A stretch of 64,000 bases of DNA, taken from assembly GCA_023657465.1 (NCBI GenBank), contig JAGTJX010000002.1, forward strand, positions 240,136 to 304,135. Reading direction: 5' to 3'. The position numbers and the translations under genes are program-made. Source of the stretch: Lysobacteraceae bacterium. GTDB taxonomy: Bacteria; Bdellovibrionota; UBA1018; JAGTJX01. Below the pieces are notes generated by a model. The model had not been told where the DNA came from. It ran no database searches and worked only from the letters and a program-made list of their open reading frames with translations. Positions 1 through 8,494 of this stretch are shown here, piece after piece; the stretch's first letter is position 1; each line of letters opens with the position of its first letter.

Positions 1-365
1 TAGGGTTTGCTCTTCTTACGGGACTCTCTGTGGCTCTTGCTCTCGTCAGTTACGGAGTCAGTGCAAATTATTACTATGGACTTTGTCTCCTCATGGGGTT
101 TGCGACTGGATACTGGGCTGTGTTTGTAACTGTAGCAGCAGAGCAATTTGGTACGAATCTTAGGGCCACAGCAGCAACGACAGCACCTAATTTTGTAAGG
201 GGTTCTGTGGTTCCTATGACTCTAGCGTTTCATGGGTTGAGCGGTAAGTTAGGGGTTTTAAACTCAGCCTGGATTGTGGGTGGAGTCGTCATCACGATTG
301 CCGTGATTTGTGCGATGAATCTCCCTGAAACTTTTGGTAAAGAATTAGATTATGTCGAACATTGA
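1..365 (+). CDS. MFS transporter, C-terminal fragment (cut by window edge)
   Basis: The reading frame is open from the first base, so the gene starts upstream of the window and only about the last 121 residues are seen. They contain three to four hydrophobic segments. A charged cytoplasmic loop with the pattern EQFGTNLRATAATTAPNFVRG lies between helices, and the tail reads PETFGKELDYVEH. The loop and the PET-x-GKEL ending are typical of the last third of major-facilitator sugar/metabolite permeases. The substrate cannot be told. The stop overlaps the start of the next gene (ATG at 352), so the two are probably cotranscribed. Confidence 0.8.
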   Translation, partial: GFALLTGLSVALALVSYGVSANYYYGLCLLMGFATGYWAVFVTVAAEQFGTNLRATAATTAPNFVRGSVVPMTLAFHGLSGKLGVLNSAWIVGGVVITIAVICAMNLPETFGKELDYVEH

Positions 366-1608
366 ACCTTCTCTGATCCTTATCACTTTATTTTGGATTT
401 CAATGACTCTCTTTGATTACTGGGTTGAGAGACTCGATCTAAAGGGTTGGAAAGACGAACTCCCTTCAGAGTTGAAGAGTTTCTATGACCAAGAGAATTA
501 CACAAAATCAAAAGCCTATCACTTAGCTCATCATGAGCTGGGACTTTGGCAAACAGTTGTCTCTCTCATAGTGGGAGTCAACTTCCTTCAGTTCCATGGT
601 TTTGAACGTCTCGATCAGTGGGTAAGATCCTTAGGATATAATCCAATTTATTCAGGTTTAGTCTACTTCGGTGTTTGGGCTGTAGCAGGACAGATCATTG
701 GTCTTCCATTTAGAATCATCTCTACTTTCAGGATCGAGAGCAAGTTTGGATTCAATCGTACGACTGTGAAGACATTCATCACTGATATGTTGAAAGCACT
801 CGTCCTAGGCGTATTGCTTGGCGGTCCGCTTCTTGGATTCATTCTCTGGTTCTTCGAGCGCTACGGTTTCAGCTATTGGGCTTGGGTGTGGGGTGCAATC
901 GTTATGTTTCAGCTACTGCTTCTCTGGGTTGCTCCGGTTTGGATTCTTCCGTTGTTTAATAAGATGACTCCTCTCACTGATGGAGAGCTCAAAAACGAAA
1001 TTCAAGCGTTTGCAACCAAGTACTCATTCGAACTCAGTGGAATATTCACCATGGATGGATCGAAGCGCTCCACCAAGGCAAACGCGTTCTTCACAGGGTT
1101 TGGTAAACTCAAGCGCATTGTGCTGTTTGACACTTTGATTGCGAAGCACACAGTGACTGAACTCGTTGCAGTACTTGCTCACGAAATTGGTCATTACCGA
1201 TTGAAACACATTCAACGTCAGTTGATTGTTTCAGTGATCACGCTTGGAGCCACTCTCTGGTTGTTTTCTCTCGCGATGGAGAATCCGTTCTTGTTTCTGT
1301 GGTTCGGTGTATCGCAGACTTCAACTTATCTAGGGCTTCTTCTCTTCAGTATAGCTCTTTCGCCCATTTCTCGCATTCTTGGTCTCTACAGTCTTTCTCT
1401 CTCAAGAAAGTATGAATTCGAAGCCGATCGTTACTCGATTGAGACTTACTCTCAGCCCGAAGCACTTGTAGAAGCATTGAAGAGGCTCAGTGTGGAGAAT
1501 CTTTCTAATCTCACTCCACATCCACTAAAAGTTTTTTTGGAGTATACACATCCTCCTGTACTTCAGAGATTGAGTGCTATTCGTAAACTACAGGGGATTC
1601 CTTCTTGA
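352..1608 (+). CDS. Ste24-type (CAAX prenyl protease 1-like) M48 zinc metalloprotease
   Basis: 418-residue integral membrane protein. The zinc motif HEIGH lies at residues 277-281 and the third-ligand region E355-F-E-A-D359 follows, both diagnostic of M48 peptidases. Several long hydrophobic segments (about residues 5-20, 65-85, 100-120, 140-170, 180-200, 295-345) and the length match the M48A Ste24/CAAX protease 1 family rather than the shorter HtpX family. Bacterial members sit in the inner membrane; their substrates are mostly unknown, and there is no prenylated CAAX target here. It overlaps the upstream MFS gene by 14 bases and the downstream gene by 4 (TTGA), which indicates translational coupling. 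Confidence 0.9.
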   Translation: MSNIEPSLILITLFWISMTLFDYWVERLDLKGWKDELPSELKSFYDQENYTKSKAYHLAHHELGLWQTVVSLIVGVNFLQFHGFERLDQWVRSLGYNPIYSGLVYFGVWAVAGQIIGLPFRIISTFRIESKFGFNRTTVKTFITDMLKALVLGVLLGGPLLGFILWFFERYGFSYWAWVWGAIVMFQLLLLWVAPVWILPLFNKMTPLTDGELKNEIQAFATKYSFELSGIFTMDGSKRSTKANAFFTGFGKLKRIVLFDTLIAKHTVTELVAVLAHEIGHYRLKHIQRQLIVSVITLGATLWLFSLAMENPFLFLWFGVSQTSTYLGLLLFSIALSPISRILGLYSLSLSRKYEFEADRYSIETYSQPEALVEALKRLSVENLSNLTPHPLKVFLEYTHPPVLQRLSAIRKLQGIPS

Positions 1609-2045
1609 AAAGTATTCTCATAGGGTTACTGATCCTTTTCTTTTCTCAGAATTCTTACGCTTTAGAAAAAACAGTACGTGTTGGTGTCACTGGCGGCCTT
1701 CCTAATCTGATCGCTGCAGAGTTGGCTTACGTGAAGCTCTCTCCTTTTGCTTTTGGAATTACATTCGGTGGATTCCCTGTACAGAATCTCATCAGTTCAC
1801 GAATGAGTTTAAGTACGATCCCACTATCGGTGACTTCTGGAAGTACATATACGATCACTCCCTCTGCGACTTACTTTCTCAATGGCATGGAGCTCTTCAT
1901 GAATTTTTATCCTTGGAAGAGTGCGTTTTTTATTAGGTTTTCTTATGCGAATCTTGCGTTTCAATTGAATGGGACAGGGGCACTCAATAACGTGACAGCT
2001 GGAACGACTCTCCCCGGTGCAATCTCTATAGTAGCCAACAAATGA
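1605..2045 (+). CDS. Small exported protein, possible outer-membrane barrel
   Basis: 146 residues, with a TTG start inside the stop of the protease gene (4-base overlap). A clear signal peptide (about residues 1-19, ending NSYA) is followed by alternating hydrophobic/polar stretches rich in Gly, Ser, Thr and aromatics (for example SPFAFGITFGGFP and SAFFIRFSYANLAFQL). These look like amphipathic beta-strands of an outer-membrane barrel. The protein is short and ends in VANK rather than a terminal aromatic, so it may be a truncated barrel or a periplasmic protein. I do not recognise the family. Confidence 0.6.
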   Translation: MKSILIGLLILFFSQNSYALEKTVRVGVTGGLPNLIAAELAYVKLSPFAFGITFGGFPVQNLISSRMSLSTIPLSVTSGSTYTITPSATYFLNGMELFMNFYPWKSAFFIRFSYANLAFQLNGTGALNNVTAGTTLPGAISIVANK

Positions 2046-2104
2046 CGTGAATCATTCCATCAGCGTTTGTCACACTTGCTTACGGGTTTTAAATGATTAG
2101 AAAA

Positions 2105-2911
2105 TTAAATAGTATCGCAAGCTGGGTTCTTGCTGCTTGAACGAGCTGCGTCAAACAGTTTCATCGCCTCTGGCATGTGCTCTTCTAATTGCTGAATCCT
2201 TGTTTCATTTGATGGGTGAGTGGATAGGAATTCGACAATGCCTTTGCTGCCAGAAGCCTTAGCCATGTTCTTCCAGAGCGTGACACTCTCACGAGGGTCG
2301 AATCCTACACGAGCCATTGAGTAGAGTCCCATGATGTCAGCTTCGCTCTCATGAGTGCGAGAGAATGCGAGTAAGCCCACTTGTAAACCAGCACCTGCGG
2401 TTACTCCCAGTACATTCAAGAGCTGTGAAGATTTATTGCTCCCTTTCGCAGCATTGAGTCCCGTCATGACAAGATTGGCCGCTCCTGCTTCTGATACTCG
2501 TTCACTTCCATGGCGAGCGAGCACGTGTCCCACTTCATGTCCCATAACAGCTGCAAGTTGATGTTGATTTGAGGCTACGGGAATAATTCCTGTGTAGACA
2601 CCGATCTTAGCGCCGGGAAGGGCAAACGCATTGACGGCCTTGTCACGGAACACTATGACTTCCCAGTCTGCAGGATCGACTTTGTCTTTTGCATCTTGAA
2701 CAATGTTTTGAGCAATGCATTTCACGTAAGCGAGCTTCCTAGGATCTGTCTCGATCGCCTTCGTTCGTTTCATTTCATCAAATGCTTGAACACCCATTCC
2801 ATTCATCTGATCGTCAGATACGGTGATGAGCTGTTTACGGCCAAGAGGTGAAGTAGCGCAAGAGGCTAGAGCAAGAATAGCTAAAGTGACAGAAAGAAGT
2901 TTTTTGCTCAT
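2105..2911 (-). CDS. M48 family metalloprotease lipoprotein (LoiP/YggG-like)
   Basis: 268 residues from the ATG at 2911. I chose this start because it gives the ATGA overlap with the upstream gene and a clean lipoprotein signal: Lys-Lys, hydrophobic core, lipobox LASC with Cys18. The zinc site HEVGH is at residues 125-129 and the third ligand is in HESEAD (E188). There are no transmembrane helices after the signal, so the protein should be a periplasmic, lipid-anchored protease of the LoiP/BepA-type group involved in envelope protein quality control. It is the last gene of the minus-strand operon beginning at nrdR, and it converges on the small exported gene at 1605-2045. Confidence 0.9.
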   Translation of the reverse strand: MSKKLLSVTLAILALASCATSPLGRKQLITVSDDQMNGMGVQAFDEMKRTKAIETDPRKLAYVKCIAQNIVQDAKDKVDPADWEVIVFRDKAVNAFALPGAKIGVYTGIIPVASNQHQLAAVMGHEVGHVLARHGSERVSEAGAANLVMTGLNAAKGSNKSSQLLNVLGVTAGAGLQVGLLAFSRTHESEADIMGLYSMARVGFDPRESVTLWKNMAKASGSKGIVEFLSTHPSNETRIQQLEEHMPEAMKLFDAARSSSKNPACDTI

Positions 2912-3813
2912 GATGAGAAGCACCGATCAAACGTCACAGACGTACTCGAAGTGCCTAAAGTCACGGTAGCTGTTCCGCATCCCGTGATGGAGAGGCTTGA
3001 TGTTTTTCCATCTGAGCAAGTGCCCGCCCAACTTCCACTCGTTGCACAGTTACATGTTGCAACCCAAGTAACATTAGTGGGCACAAAATCACAAGTGACA
3101 CTGGTAGTGTTATTGGTCACGCGCAGATTTCCACCTGTCATGACTCGTCCAGATCTTGAAGTGCCTGTGACGGTAATTGAAGAAGTTGTTTGGGTTGTAA
3201 AATCAAATGTCGCTGCACCTGAGAAGGCTCTTCTGATGCCGTCGTTTGAGAAAGTAAAAGTAGATCCAGATCCTTTTGTCAGAACTTGTCCGTTGGTTCC
3301 TGCTTTAGAAACAGTGAGAGTAGCACCTCTACGTCCAGTAATCACAAATGCAGGTGTGCGAGCTACAGCGTGTCCTACGGATGCAAGTGAGCAAGTATTA
3401 TCGACAGCTGCATCAGTAAAATTTAGAGCTACAGTTCCCGTCACAGTAGCTGCACCAATAGTGCATCCAGAAAAAGTTCTCGTCATCACGTTTGAAGCAC
3501 AAGAGCTAAATGTAGATTCAAGGGAGCATAACCCAGCATGTGCAGATTGGATTGGATAGACTGAGCCTACAAGTTTATCCAATAGTGTAGGTTCTATATC
3601 TGCAGGAGAGAGCCTCGCGAATGTACGTTTCGCACTCTCTATGTTTTGCTGATAAGCAAAAGTGCCGCTGGTACTACCACCACCTTCATCAATTGATGCC
3701 ATGGCATCTCCCACTTGCTGACCGGTTTCTTCAGTTGTATCGCTCACCGTGCTTCCGCAAGCCATAAGCGTAGATAAAAACAAAACTGAAATGAATTGTT
3801 TGATGCGAATCAT
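2908..3813 (-). CDS. Lipoprotein of unknown function, Thr/Ser/Gly-rich
   Basis: 301 residues. Type II signal peptide with lipobox LMAC (Cys19). A low-complexity Ser/Gly/Asp linker (about 20-55) is followed by a long Thr/Ser/Gly-rich region with about ten cysteines after the lipid Cys. Many short beta-strand-like segments occur (for example ATVTGTVALNF, SSITVTGTSRSG, ATVTLGTSSTSVTF), which suggests an all-beta extracellular domain with disulfides. No catalytic motif is visible and I do not recognise a family. It overlaps the chalcone-isomerase-like gene by 4 bases upstream and the M48 lipoprotein downstream, inside one operon. Confidence 0.75.
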   Translation of the reverse strand: MIRIKQFISVLFLSTLMACGSTVSDTTEETGQQVGDAMASIDEGGGSTSGTFAYQQNIESAKRTFARLSPADIEPTLLDKLVGSVYPIQSAHAGLCSLESTFSSCASNVMTRTFSGCTIGAATVTGTVALNFTDAAVDNTCSLASVGHAVARTPAFVITGRRGATLTVSKAGTNGQVLTKGSGSTFTFSNDGIRRAFSGAATFDFTTQTTSSITVTGTSRSGRVMTGGNLRVTNNTTSVTCDFVPTNVTWVATCNCATSGSWAGTCSDGKTSSLSITGCGTATVTLGTSSTSVTFDRCFSS

Positions 3814-4415
3814 TCATTCTCCTTTAAGACTTGTTCCATGAGTTTCTCTAGTCCACTGTCTTCAGATTTTCCAAACCAAATTGTGAAGAAATCTCTGACC
3901 AAGCCCTTGCTTCCAATAATCTTCTCAGATTCTCCTGAAGAGAGAGTGAAAGTGAGCTCATCATTTTTACCTCGAGTACCAAGAATGGTGAGTGCTTGTT
4001 GATCTTTGATATCACCATTTTTCTTTACGATTTCAAAAATTTTTTTCATCTCAGGATTATCAAGATTCACATCATTCATTTTCAATGAGTTAGAAAACGA
4101 ATCGATGACTTTGCCTATGGGAATGCTTCTTAGGAAGTGAAGCTGAATAGCGATGGGTTCCTCTTCGTTCTCCCAAGACTTCTTGTTTTTGGCGAAGATG
4201 GATGCAACGTAGACTTTGAATTTGAGGAACGCGATGTTTTTCTTGCGGATACCAGCACCTAAAAGAGGAAGAGTGAGTGGTTTACCATCGGACTCTACCT
4301 TGAGTGAATCTGTGATGAGAACATCTTCGATCACGCGCTTTTCAGAGATGGATGCAAAAGTAGTATTAATCAATAAAGACAGAGCGAACGATACAGCGAA
4401 GACATTTTTGTTCAT
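3810..4415 (-). CDS. Chalcone isomerase-like domain protein, exported
   Basis: 201 residues with a signal peptide (about 1-21, ending TFA). The segment LLGAGIRKKNIAFLKFKVYVASIF matches the G-x-G-x-R-x-K-x(4)-KVYVA-x-Y/F signature of the bacterial chalcone-isomerase-like family. That family shares the plant fold but usually lacks the isomerase residues; several members are periplasmic and some bind fatty-acid-like ligands. The rest (IPIGKVIDSF, the TLGTRGKNDELTF region) fits the family, and the length is typical. It overlaps both operon neighbours by 4 bases. The family call is good; the biochemical role is not established. Confidence 0.8.
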   Translation of the reverse strand: MNKNVFAVSFALSLLINTTFASISEKRVIEDVLITDSLKVESDGKPLTLPLLGAGIRKKNIAFLKFKVYVASIFAKNKKSWENEEEPIAIQLHFLRSIPIGKVIDSFSNSLKMNDVNLDNPEMKKIFEIVKKNGDIKDQQALTILGTRGKNDELTFTLSSGESEKIIGSKGLVRDFFTIWFGKSEDSGLEKLMEQVLKENE

Positions 4416-4786
4416 GATCCTTTTATAATACGTGAACGGTTCAAAAAAGAACGCTTAAATGGAATACTACCGCCGGCATACGCTGAAGTTTTGTGAGGGT
4501 TTTGTGCGGCATGTCCTTGAGTTCCAACAATCGTAGGCTCACGAACAGGAGCGTTGATTGTAGGTTCAAACGTACGAGTTGCGGTAGCTGTGGCTATTGG
4601 CTGCGCAGCTTCCACAGTATGTGCCGGTGAAGATTTCTTAAAGAGTGGAGATAAGACTTGAGTCAGTGATGGAATGAGGCGTTCGAATAATGAGAGTTCA
4701 CGTTCGAGCTCAGACCTGTGATCTGGATGAGATTTTTCAAGCGTAGGTGACAAATAAAGTAGTGAATGAACTAATTCGCGATCCAT
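4412..4786 (-). CDS. Hypothetical protein, Pro/Ala/Thr-rich C-terminal half
   Basis: 124 residues, no signal peptide or membrane segment. The first 50 residues are charged and probably helical (SELERELSLFERLIPSLTQVLSPLF). The rest is low-complexity Ala/Thr/Pro (AQPIATATATRTFEPTINAP), ending in a basic tail (SFLNRSRIIKGS). I do not recognise it. It overlaps the preceding gene by 16 bases and the following one by 4, so it is firmly embedded in the nrdR-nusB operon. The tail composition suggests disorder. Confidence 0.55.
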   Translation of the reverse strand: MDRELVHSLLYLSPTLEKSHPDHRSELERELSLFERLIPSLTQVLSPLFKKSSPAHTVEAAQPIATATATRTFEPTINAPVREPTIVGTQGHAAQNPHKTSAYAGGSIPFKRSFLNRSRIIKGS

Positions 4787-5199
4787 AACTGCACTCCTTG
4801 CAATTGTTTTTTGAACGACTGATTGAGGGTCGACTCTGGTACATCTCCAAAGTCACTTTTTGAGATGATGAGGTGTTCTGCTCCGACAGCTTTTAAGTTG
4901 GGAATGAGACTTTCGAGTTTCTCGGAAGGAGCATTTTCTCTCAATCCTGTTTTATTGGTAATTCCACCACCGATTACAAAAATATGAAAATGTTTATCTT
5001 GTTTGGTCGCTGGGACATAGACTACTTCGCCCTTCTTCCCAGAGATAACGCCTTCACGGATGAACTTCGAGAGCATGCCATGGAATCTCCAATCGAGTCT
5101 ACTCATCAGGCCAGCAAGTGGACGCTCGTTTTCATAGCAAGTCACTGCGATGGCTGAATGGTTCTTGGTGAGGAGTAAATATTCGGGGGACTGTTCCAC
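4771..5199 (-). CDS. Stand-alone domain resembling the N-terminal domain of M17 leucyl aminopeptidase
   Basis: 142 residues. The order of features is a short strand SAIAVTCYENERPLAG, a helical stretch LSKFIREGVISGKKGEVVYVPA, a strand HFHIFVIGGG, then a helix containing LESLIPNLKAVGAEHLIIS. It resembles the macro-like N-terminal domain of M17 peptidases (the 'FKGKxGExxxLP...xxxLVGLG' region). The catalytic C-terminal peptidase domain is absent, so the protein is unlikely to be a peptidase. Such stand-alone domains may bind nucleotides or act as oligomerisation units. It lies 8 bases after nusB. The family match is by eye and moderate. Confidence 0.55.
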   Translation of the reverse strand: MEQSPEYLLLTKNHSAIAVTCYENERPLAGLMSRLDWRFHGMLSKFIREGVISGKKGEVVYVPATKQDKHFHIFVIGGGITNKTGLRENAPSEKLESLIPNLKAVGAEHLIISKSDFGDVPESTLNQSFKKQLQGVQLWIAN

Positions 5200-5207
5200 G
5201 AATTAAA

Positions 5208-5654
5208 TTATACGGATTTTGGGTTGGATTTGGAAATAGAATCCAAAATTCCATTAATAAACCCGGCAGTTTCTGCCGTTCCGAAGAGCTTCGCCATTTC
5301 GATATATTCATCCATCGTTACTTTTGGCGGAATATCACTACAGAAGAGAATCTCAAATGCGCCGAGACGAAGCAGAGTGCGATCGACTGCTGCCATCCGA
5401 GAGAGTTTCCAATTGGTAGCTCCAGTTGACAAAAGTTCGTCAATTTTTGTGATTTCACGGAGTGAGCCGTATATCAGCTGCTTGGCGAATTCATGTGAGG
5501 AGTCTCCGATGTCCCAATGTTTGAAGTGAGTATCCACGAGTTGCTCAAGAGCGTTCCCGATGGGATAGGGAAGTTTAGTTGCGTCGGCCTCTAAATCCAT
5601 ATGATACAAAATCTGAAATGCTGCTTCCCGCGCTCGGGTACGTGGTGTTTTCAT
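5208..5654 (-). CDS. nusB: Transcription antitermination factor NusB
   Basis: 148 residues, the normal NusB length. The N-terminal RTRAREAAFQILYHMDLE is the family's typical RNA-binding start. The C-terminal half carries TKIDELLSTGATNWKLSRMAAVDRTLLRLGAFEILF, and the MDEYIEMAKLFGT-x-ETAGFINGILD end is diagnostic. NusB with NusE (S10) binds boxA of rRNA leaders and suppresses premature termination. It follows nrdR by 21 bases, a common neighbour pair in proteobacteria (often with ribH, which is not seen here). Confidence 0.96.
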   Translation of the reverse strand: MKTPRTRAREAAFQILYHMDLEADATKLPYPIGNALEQLVDTHFKHWDIGDSSHEFAKQLIYGSLREITKIDELLSTGATNWKLSRMAAVDRTLLRLGAFEILFCSDIPPKVTMDEYIEMAKLFGTAETAGFINGILDSISKSNPKSV

Positions 5655-5675
5655 GATGTTTTAATCGACATGTTG

Positions 5676-6191
5676 TTAATCAAAGAGTGGTAATTCCATG
5701 GTTTGTCCAGAAGTAGGCTTTAATTCAGGTCTGTTCTCATTGAGTTCGTTGAAGAATTCTTTCACGTCAGTGAATTCACGGTAAACCGCTGCGAATCTCA
5801 CGTAAGCAACTGGGTCTAGGGCGTGGAGTGTATTCATAGTCATTTCGCCAATAGTGCGAGAGGGAAGTTCTTTGATACCCATGATGCGGATTTGTTTTTC
5901 GATTCCGTCTACGCAAGCTTCGATTTGCTCCTGAGTGACGGGGCGTTTTTGGCAGGATTTCACGATGCCGCTTAAAATTTTGTCTCGGTTGTAGCCTTCT
6001 CTTCGGCCATCTTTCTTCACGATGGCGGGCATGAGTTCTTCGATGCGTTCGTAGGTGGTGAAACGTCCAGAACAGCTTGGGCACTCACGGCGACGGCGCG
6101 TGATCTCACCGGTAGGGTTAAACCGGGAGTCGATGACTTTCGTATCGGTGGTTTGGCAGAACGGACATTTCAAAGAACTGTTTCCTTTCAT
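5676..6191 (-). CDS. nrdR: Transcriptional regulator NrdR
   Basis: 171 residues from the ATG at 6191. The longer open frame to 6257 adds 22 residues unlike the family, and a strong GAGGGGG lies 10 bases before 6191. The N-terminal zinc ribbon has C9-x2-C12 and C37-x2-C40 (CPFC ... CPSC). The ATP-cone follows (VKKDGRREGYNRDKILSGI), and there is the characteristic EFTDVKEFFNEL near the end. NrdR senses ATP/dATP and represses ribonucleotide reductase genes through NrdR boxes. It heads the minus-strand operon that continues to nusB and the envelope proteins. Confidence 0.97.
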   Translation of the reverse strand: MKGNSSLKCPFCQTTDTKVIDSRFNPTGEITRRRRECPSCSGRFTTYERIEELMPAIVKKDGRREGYNRDKILSGIVKSCQKRPVTQEQIEACVDGIEKQIRIMGIKELPSRTIGEMTMNTLHALDPVAYVRFAAVYREFTDVKEFFNELNENRPELKPTSGQTMELPLFD

Positions 6192-6321
6192 AAGGTCATA
6201 CCCCCTCAGGGAGCTAAGTTCAATGGTGGACTGGTGCGTTATAACATCAAAATACAACCTGTGGGGGTATGCTCAGTCTTGAAACTCTACGTCAAGGACT
6301 TGGCGATGTCGGTGTTGGAAT

Positions 6322-6387
6322 TGCCAAAAAACGGCAAGAGCAGGGTGCATAGCCATCATAATGCGCTGCTCTTTCCGCTTTTTGGCA
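6322..6387. repeat. Long imperfect inverted repeat (about 27-bp arms, 10-base loop)
   Basis: The left arm (6322-6350, beginning TGCCAAAAA) and the right arm (6361-6387, ending TTTTTGGCA) are reverse complements with about four mismatches or bulges, around a 10-base loop. No T-run follows, so it is not a simple intrinsic terminator. It lies in the gap between the divergent nrdR start and the exported protein gene at 6420. It could be an mRNA leader structure for that gene or the remnant of a palindromic mobile repeat. Confidence 0.7.
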
Positions 6388-6419
6388 AAGTAACAGGTGA
6401 TCATACCGATAAGTAGGGG

Positions 6420-7217
6420 ATGCGTCTGCTCAGTGTTTTTGCATTCTTGGTGTTGAGTCTCTCAGCCTGGGGGCAAACGAAGACTTACGACCAATGCTGC
6501 TTCTGTGTAACCGATGATCCCAAGAATCATTATGGGTTTTCTAATAAACAGAAAAAAGATTGCGACCTTTGGCGCAAAGAACAAACGCAGAAAGGTGCGT
6601 GCCAGGTTTCAGAAATGATTTATTTTAAACAGACTGAAGATAAAAAAATTCCTATAAAATACTACTGCAAAAAAATAAACATATTCACAAATTTTCATGG
6701 GATGCCAGATTTTATTGGAGTTCCTTTTGCGATATCAAAAACTTTTTCTGAATATTATCACGCAAAAGAAGTTTGTTACGATGGCCATAGTTGTAATGTG
6801 TTTGATCGAACAGATTTAATTGAAGACTATGCAAAAAAGCTTTCAGAAGAATCTCCCGAAACCAAGTTCAGTATCTCTGGGAATCAAAATCCTGGGGGAT
6901 GGATTAATACAGAATCATTATTCAAAAGATGGTTCTCAAAAAATGTAAGGGAAGATAAAAAAACCTCTTCACGAGTTCAAGTAAATATCGATAAAGTTAA
7001 AGTCTCGGTCAAATACGATCCATGTTCACGAGCGGGTGATCGTTGTATCTGGATAAATCCAAATAATCTGTTGCCGAGAGAAGGCGATACGAACGATATG
7101 AATGAAAAAAAATGCATCGATCATGGAAAACTTACGACACAAGTATGCTGTCCTAAGCGAGATAATAGAGCTTGGAGAAACGGAGTTTGGCTGCAACCTG
7201 AAGAGGTTTGCGAGTAA
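6420..7217 (+). CDS. Cysteine-rich exported protein of unknown function
   Basis: 265 residues. The signal peptide is MRLLSVFAFLVLSLSAWG, cleaved before Gln. The mature part has 14 cysteines, including two CC pairs (DQCCFC near the N-terminus and VCCPK near the C-terminus), which suggests a disulfide-stabilised secreted or periplasmic protein. The gene is visibly more A+T-rich and Lys/Asn-rich than the flanking core genes. It lies on the opposite strand between glyA and nrdR, which belong to the same transcriptional direction, so it looks like an insertion. The RBS is weak (TAGGGG directly before ATG). No family recognised. Confidence 0.75.
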   Translation: MRLLSVFAFLVLSLSAWGQTKTYDQCCFCVTDDPKNHYGFSNKQKKDCDLWRKEQTQKGACQVSEMIYFKQTEDKKIPIKYYCKKINIFTNFHGMPDFIGVPFAISKTFSEYYHAKEVCYDGHSCNVFDRTDLIEDYAKKLSEESPETKFSISGNQNPGGWINTESLFKRWFSKNVREDKKTSSRVQVNIDKVKVSVKYDPCSRAGDRCIWINPNNLLPREGDTNDMNEKKCIDHGKLTTQVCCPKRDNRAWRNGVWLQPEEVCE

Positions 7218-7230
7218 GTAGTCTTATTAG

Positions 7231-8493
7231 TTAGTGCTTATAGAGCGGAAACGTTCTGCAGAGCTCTTTTACGCTGCCACGAACCTTCTTAAGAGTCGCC
7301 TCATCGCCTTTAGATCCGATGACTTCGCCAATCCACTTACCGATTTGTTTCATCTCGGGTTCCTTCATCCCACGAGTGGTGAGAGCAGGGGTGCCGATAC
7401 GGATGCCGCTCGTAACAAACGGACTCCTAGTTTCGTTAGGGACTGTGTTCTTATTCACTGTGATGCCTGCGATATCAAGCCATGCTTCTGCGTCCTTACC
7501 AGTGACGGAGCCATCTTTGAACGCCCTAAGATCACAGAGCATGAGGTGGTTATCTGTACCGTTAGATGCGAGCTTGAATCCTTGGCTCATCATCTCTGAT
7601 GCCATGGCCTTAGCATTTTTAATCACTTGGCTTTGGTATTCTTTGAATCCAGGAGCAAGCGCCTCACCGAATGCTACGGCCTTAGCAGCAATCACATGCA
7701 TGAGAGGGCCCCCTTGGATGCCAGGGAAAATAAGCGAGTTTGCTGCTTTGATTCTGTCGGCGTTATTAGACAGAATGATTCCACCACGAGGACCTCGAAG
7801 AGTCTTGTGAGTCGTCGATGTAGTGTAAGTCGCATGAGGAATCGGAGAAGGGTGGAGTCCTGCAGCGACAAGTCCCGCAATGTGGGCCATATCGACAATG
7901 AGGTCTGCGCCTACTTCGCGCGCAATCTCTCCGAAAATTTTGAAATCAATGATGCGTGGGTACGCACTTGCTCCAGCGACGATGACTTTGGGTTTTTCTC
8001 GTTTAGCTAGATCACGGATCTGATCGTAGTCGAGTAAGTGTGTTTCAGGATGGATGCCGTAAGAGATGATTTTGAAGAGCTTCCCACTGAAGTTCACCGG
8101 TGATCCGTGAGTGAGGTGGCCACCTTGAGAGAGATCCATGCCGAGTAATTTGTCTCCAGCGTTCATCAGCGCCATGTAGGCTGCCATGTTGGCTTGAGAT
8201 CCTGAGTGAGGCTGAACGTTTGCGCCTTCTGCTCCGAAGATTTTCTTCACACGTTCAATCGCAAGTGCTTCGACTTGATCTACGAATTCGCAGCCGCCGT
8301 AGTAGCGCTTCGAAGGGTAACCTTCTGCGTACTTGTTCGTGAGTACAGAGCCTTGAGCTTCGAGTACTGCAGGTGAGACGTAGTTTTCTGAAGCGATGAG
8401 CTCTAAGCCTTCTTCTTCACGGACAGCTTCTCTACCGATTGCTGCAAAAATTTCTGGATCAGTTTGTTTGAGGTTCGTCGTTGGGATGCTCAT
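7231..8493 (-). CDS. glyA: Serine hydroxymethyltransferase
   Basis: 420 residues, full length. Interconverts serine and glycine while loading C1 units on tetrahydrofolate; cytosolic, PLP-dependent. Family hallmarks are present: [19 protein letters not shown] near the start, [17 protein letters not shown], and the PLP-binding lysine in [15 protein letters not shown] (K230). The gene is last of the rpmF-to-glyA run and starts one base after the rpiB stop, so the two are closely linked. Confidence 0.98.
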   Translation of the reverse strand: MSIPTTNLKQTDPEIFAAIGREAVREEEGLELIASENYVSPAVLEAQGSVLTNKYAEGYPSKRYYGGCEFVDQVEALAIERVKKIFGAEGANVQPHSGSQANMAAYMALMNAGDKLLGMDLSQGGHLTHGSPVNFSGKLFKIISYGIHPETHLLDYDQIRDLAKREKPKVIVAGASAYPRIIDFKIFGEIAREVGADLIVDMAHIAGLVAAGLHPSPIPHATYTTSTTHKTLRGPRGGIILSNNADRIKAANSLIFPGIQGGPLMHVIAAKAVAFGEALAPGFKEYQSQVIKNAKAMASEMMSQGFKLASNGTDNHLMLCDLRAFKDGSVTGKDAEAWLDIAGITVNKNTVPNETRSPFVTSGIRIGTPALTTRGMKEPEMKQIGKWIGEVIGSKGDEATLKKVRGSVKELCRTFPLYKH

Positions 8494-8494
8494 T

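Noticed and set aside
2951..3559. 202-codon open frame on the + strand
   Set aside because: Fully antisense to a lipoprotein gene with a clear signal peptide and operon position. The frame is open because of the Thr/Val-biased composition of the real gene.
6153..6416. 87-codon + strand frame before the Cys-rich exported gene
   Set aside because: Half of it is antisense to nrdR and the rest covers the hairpin; no signal, no SD and no protein-like composition.
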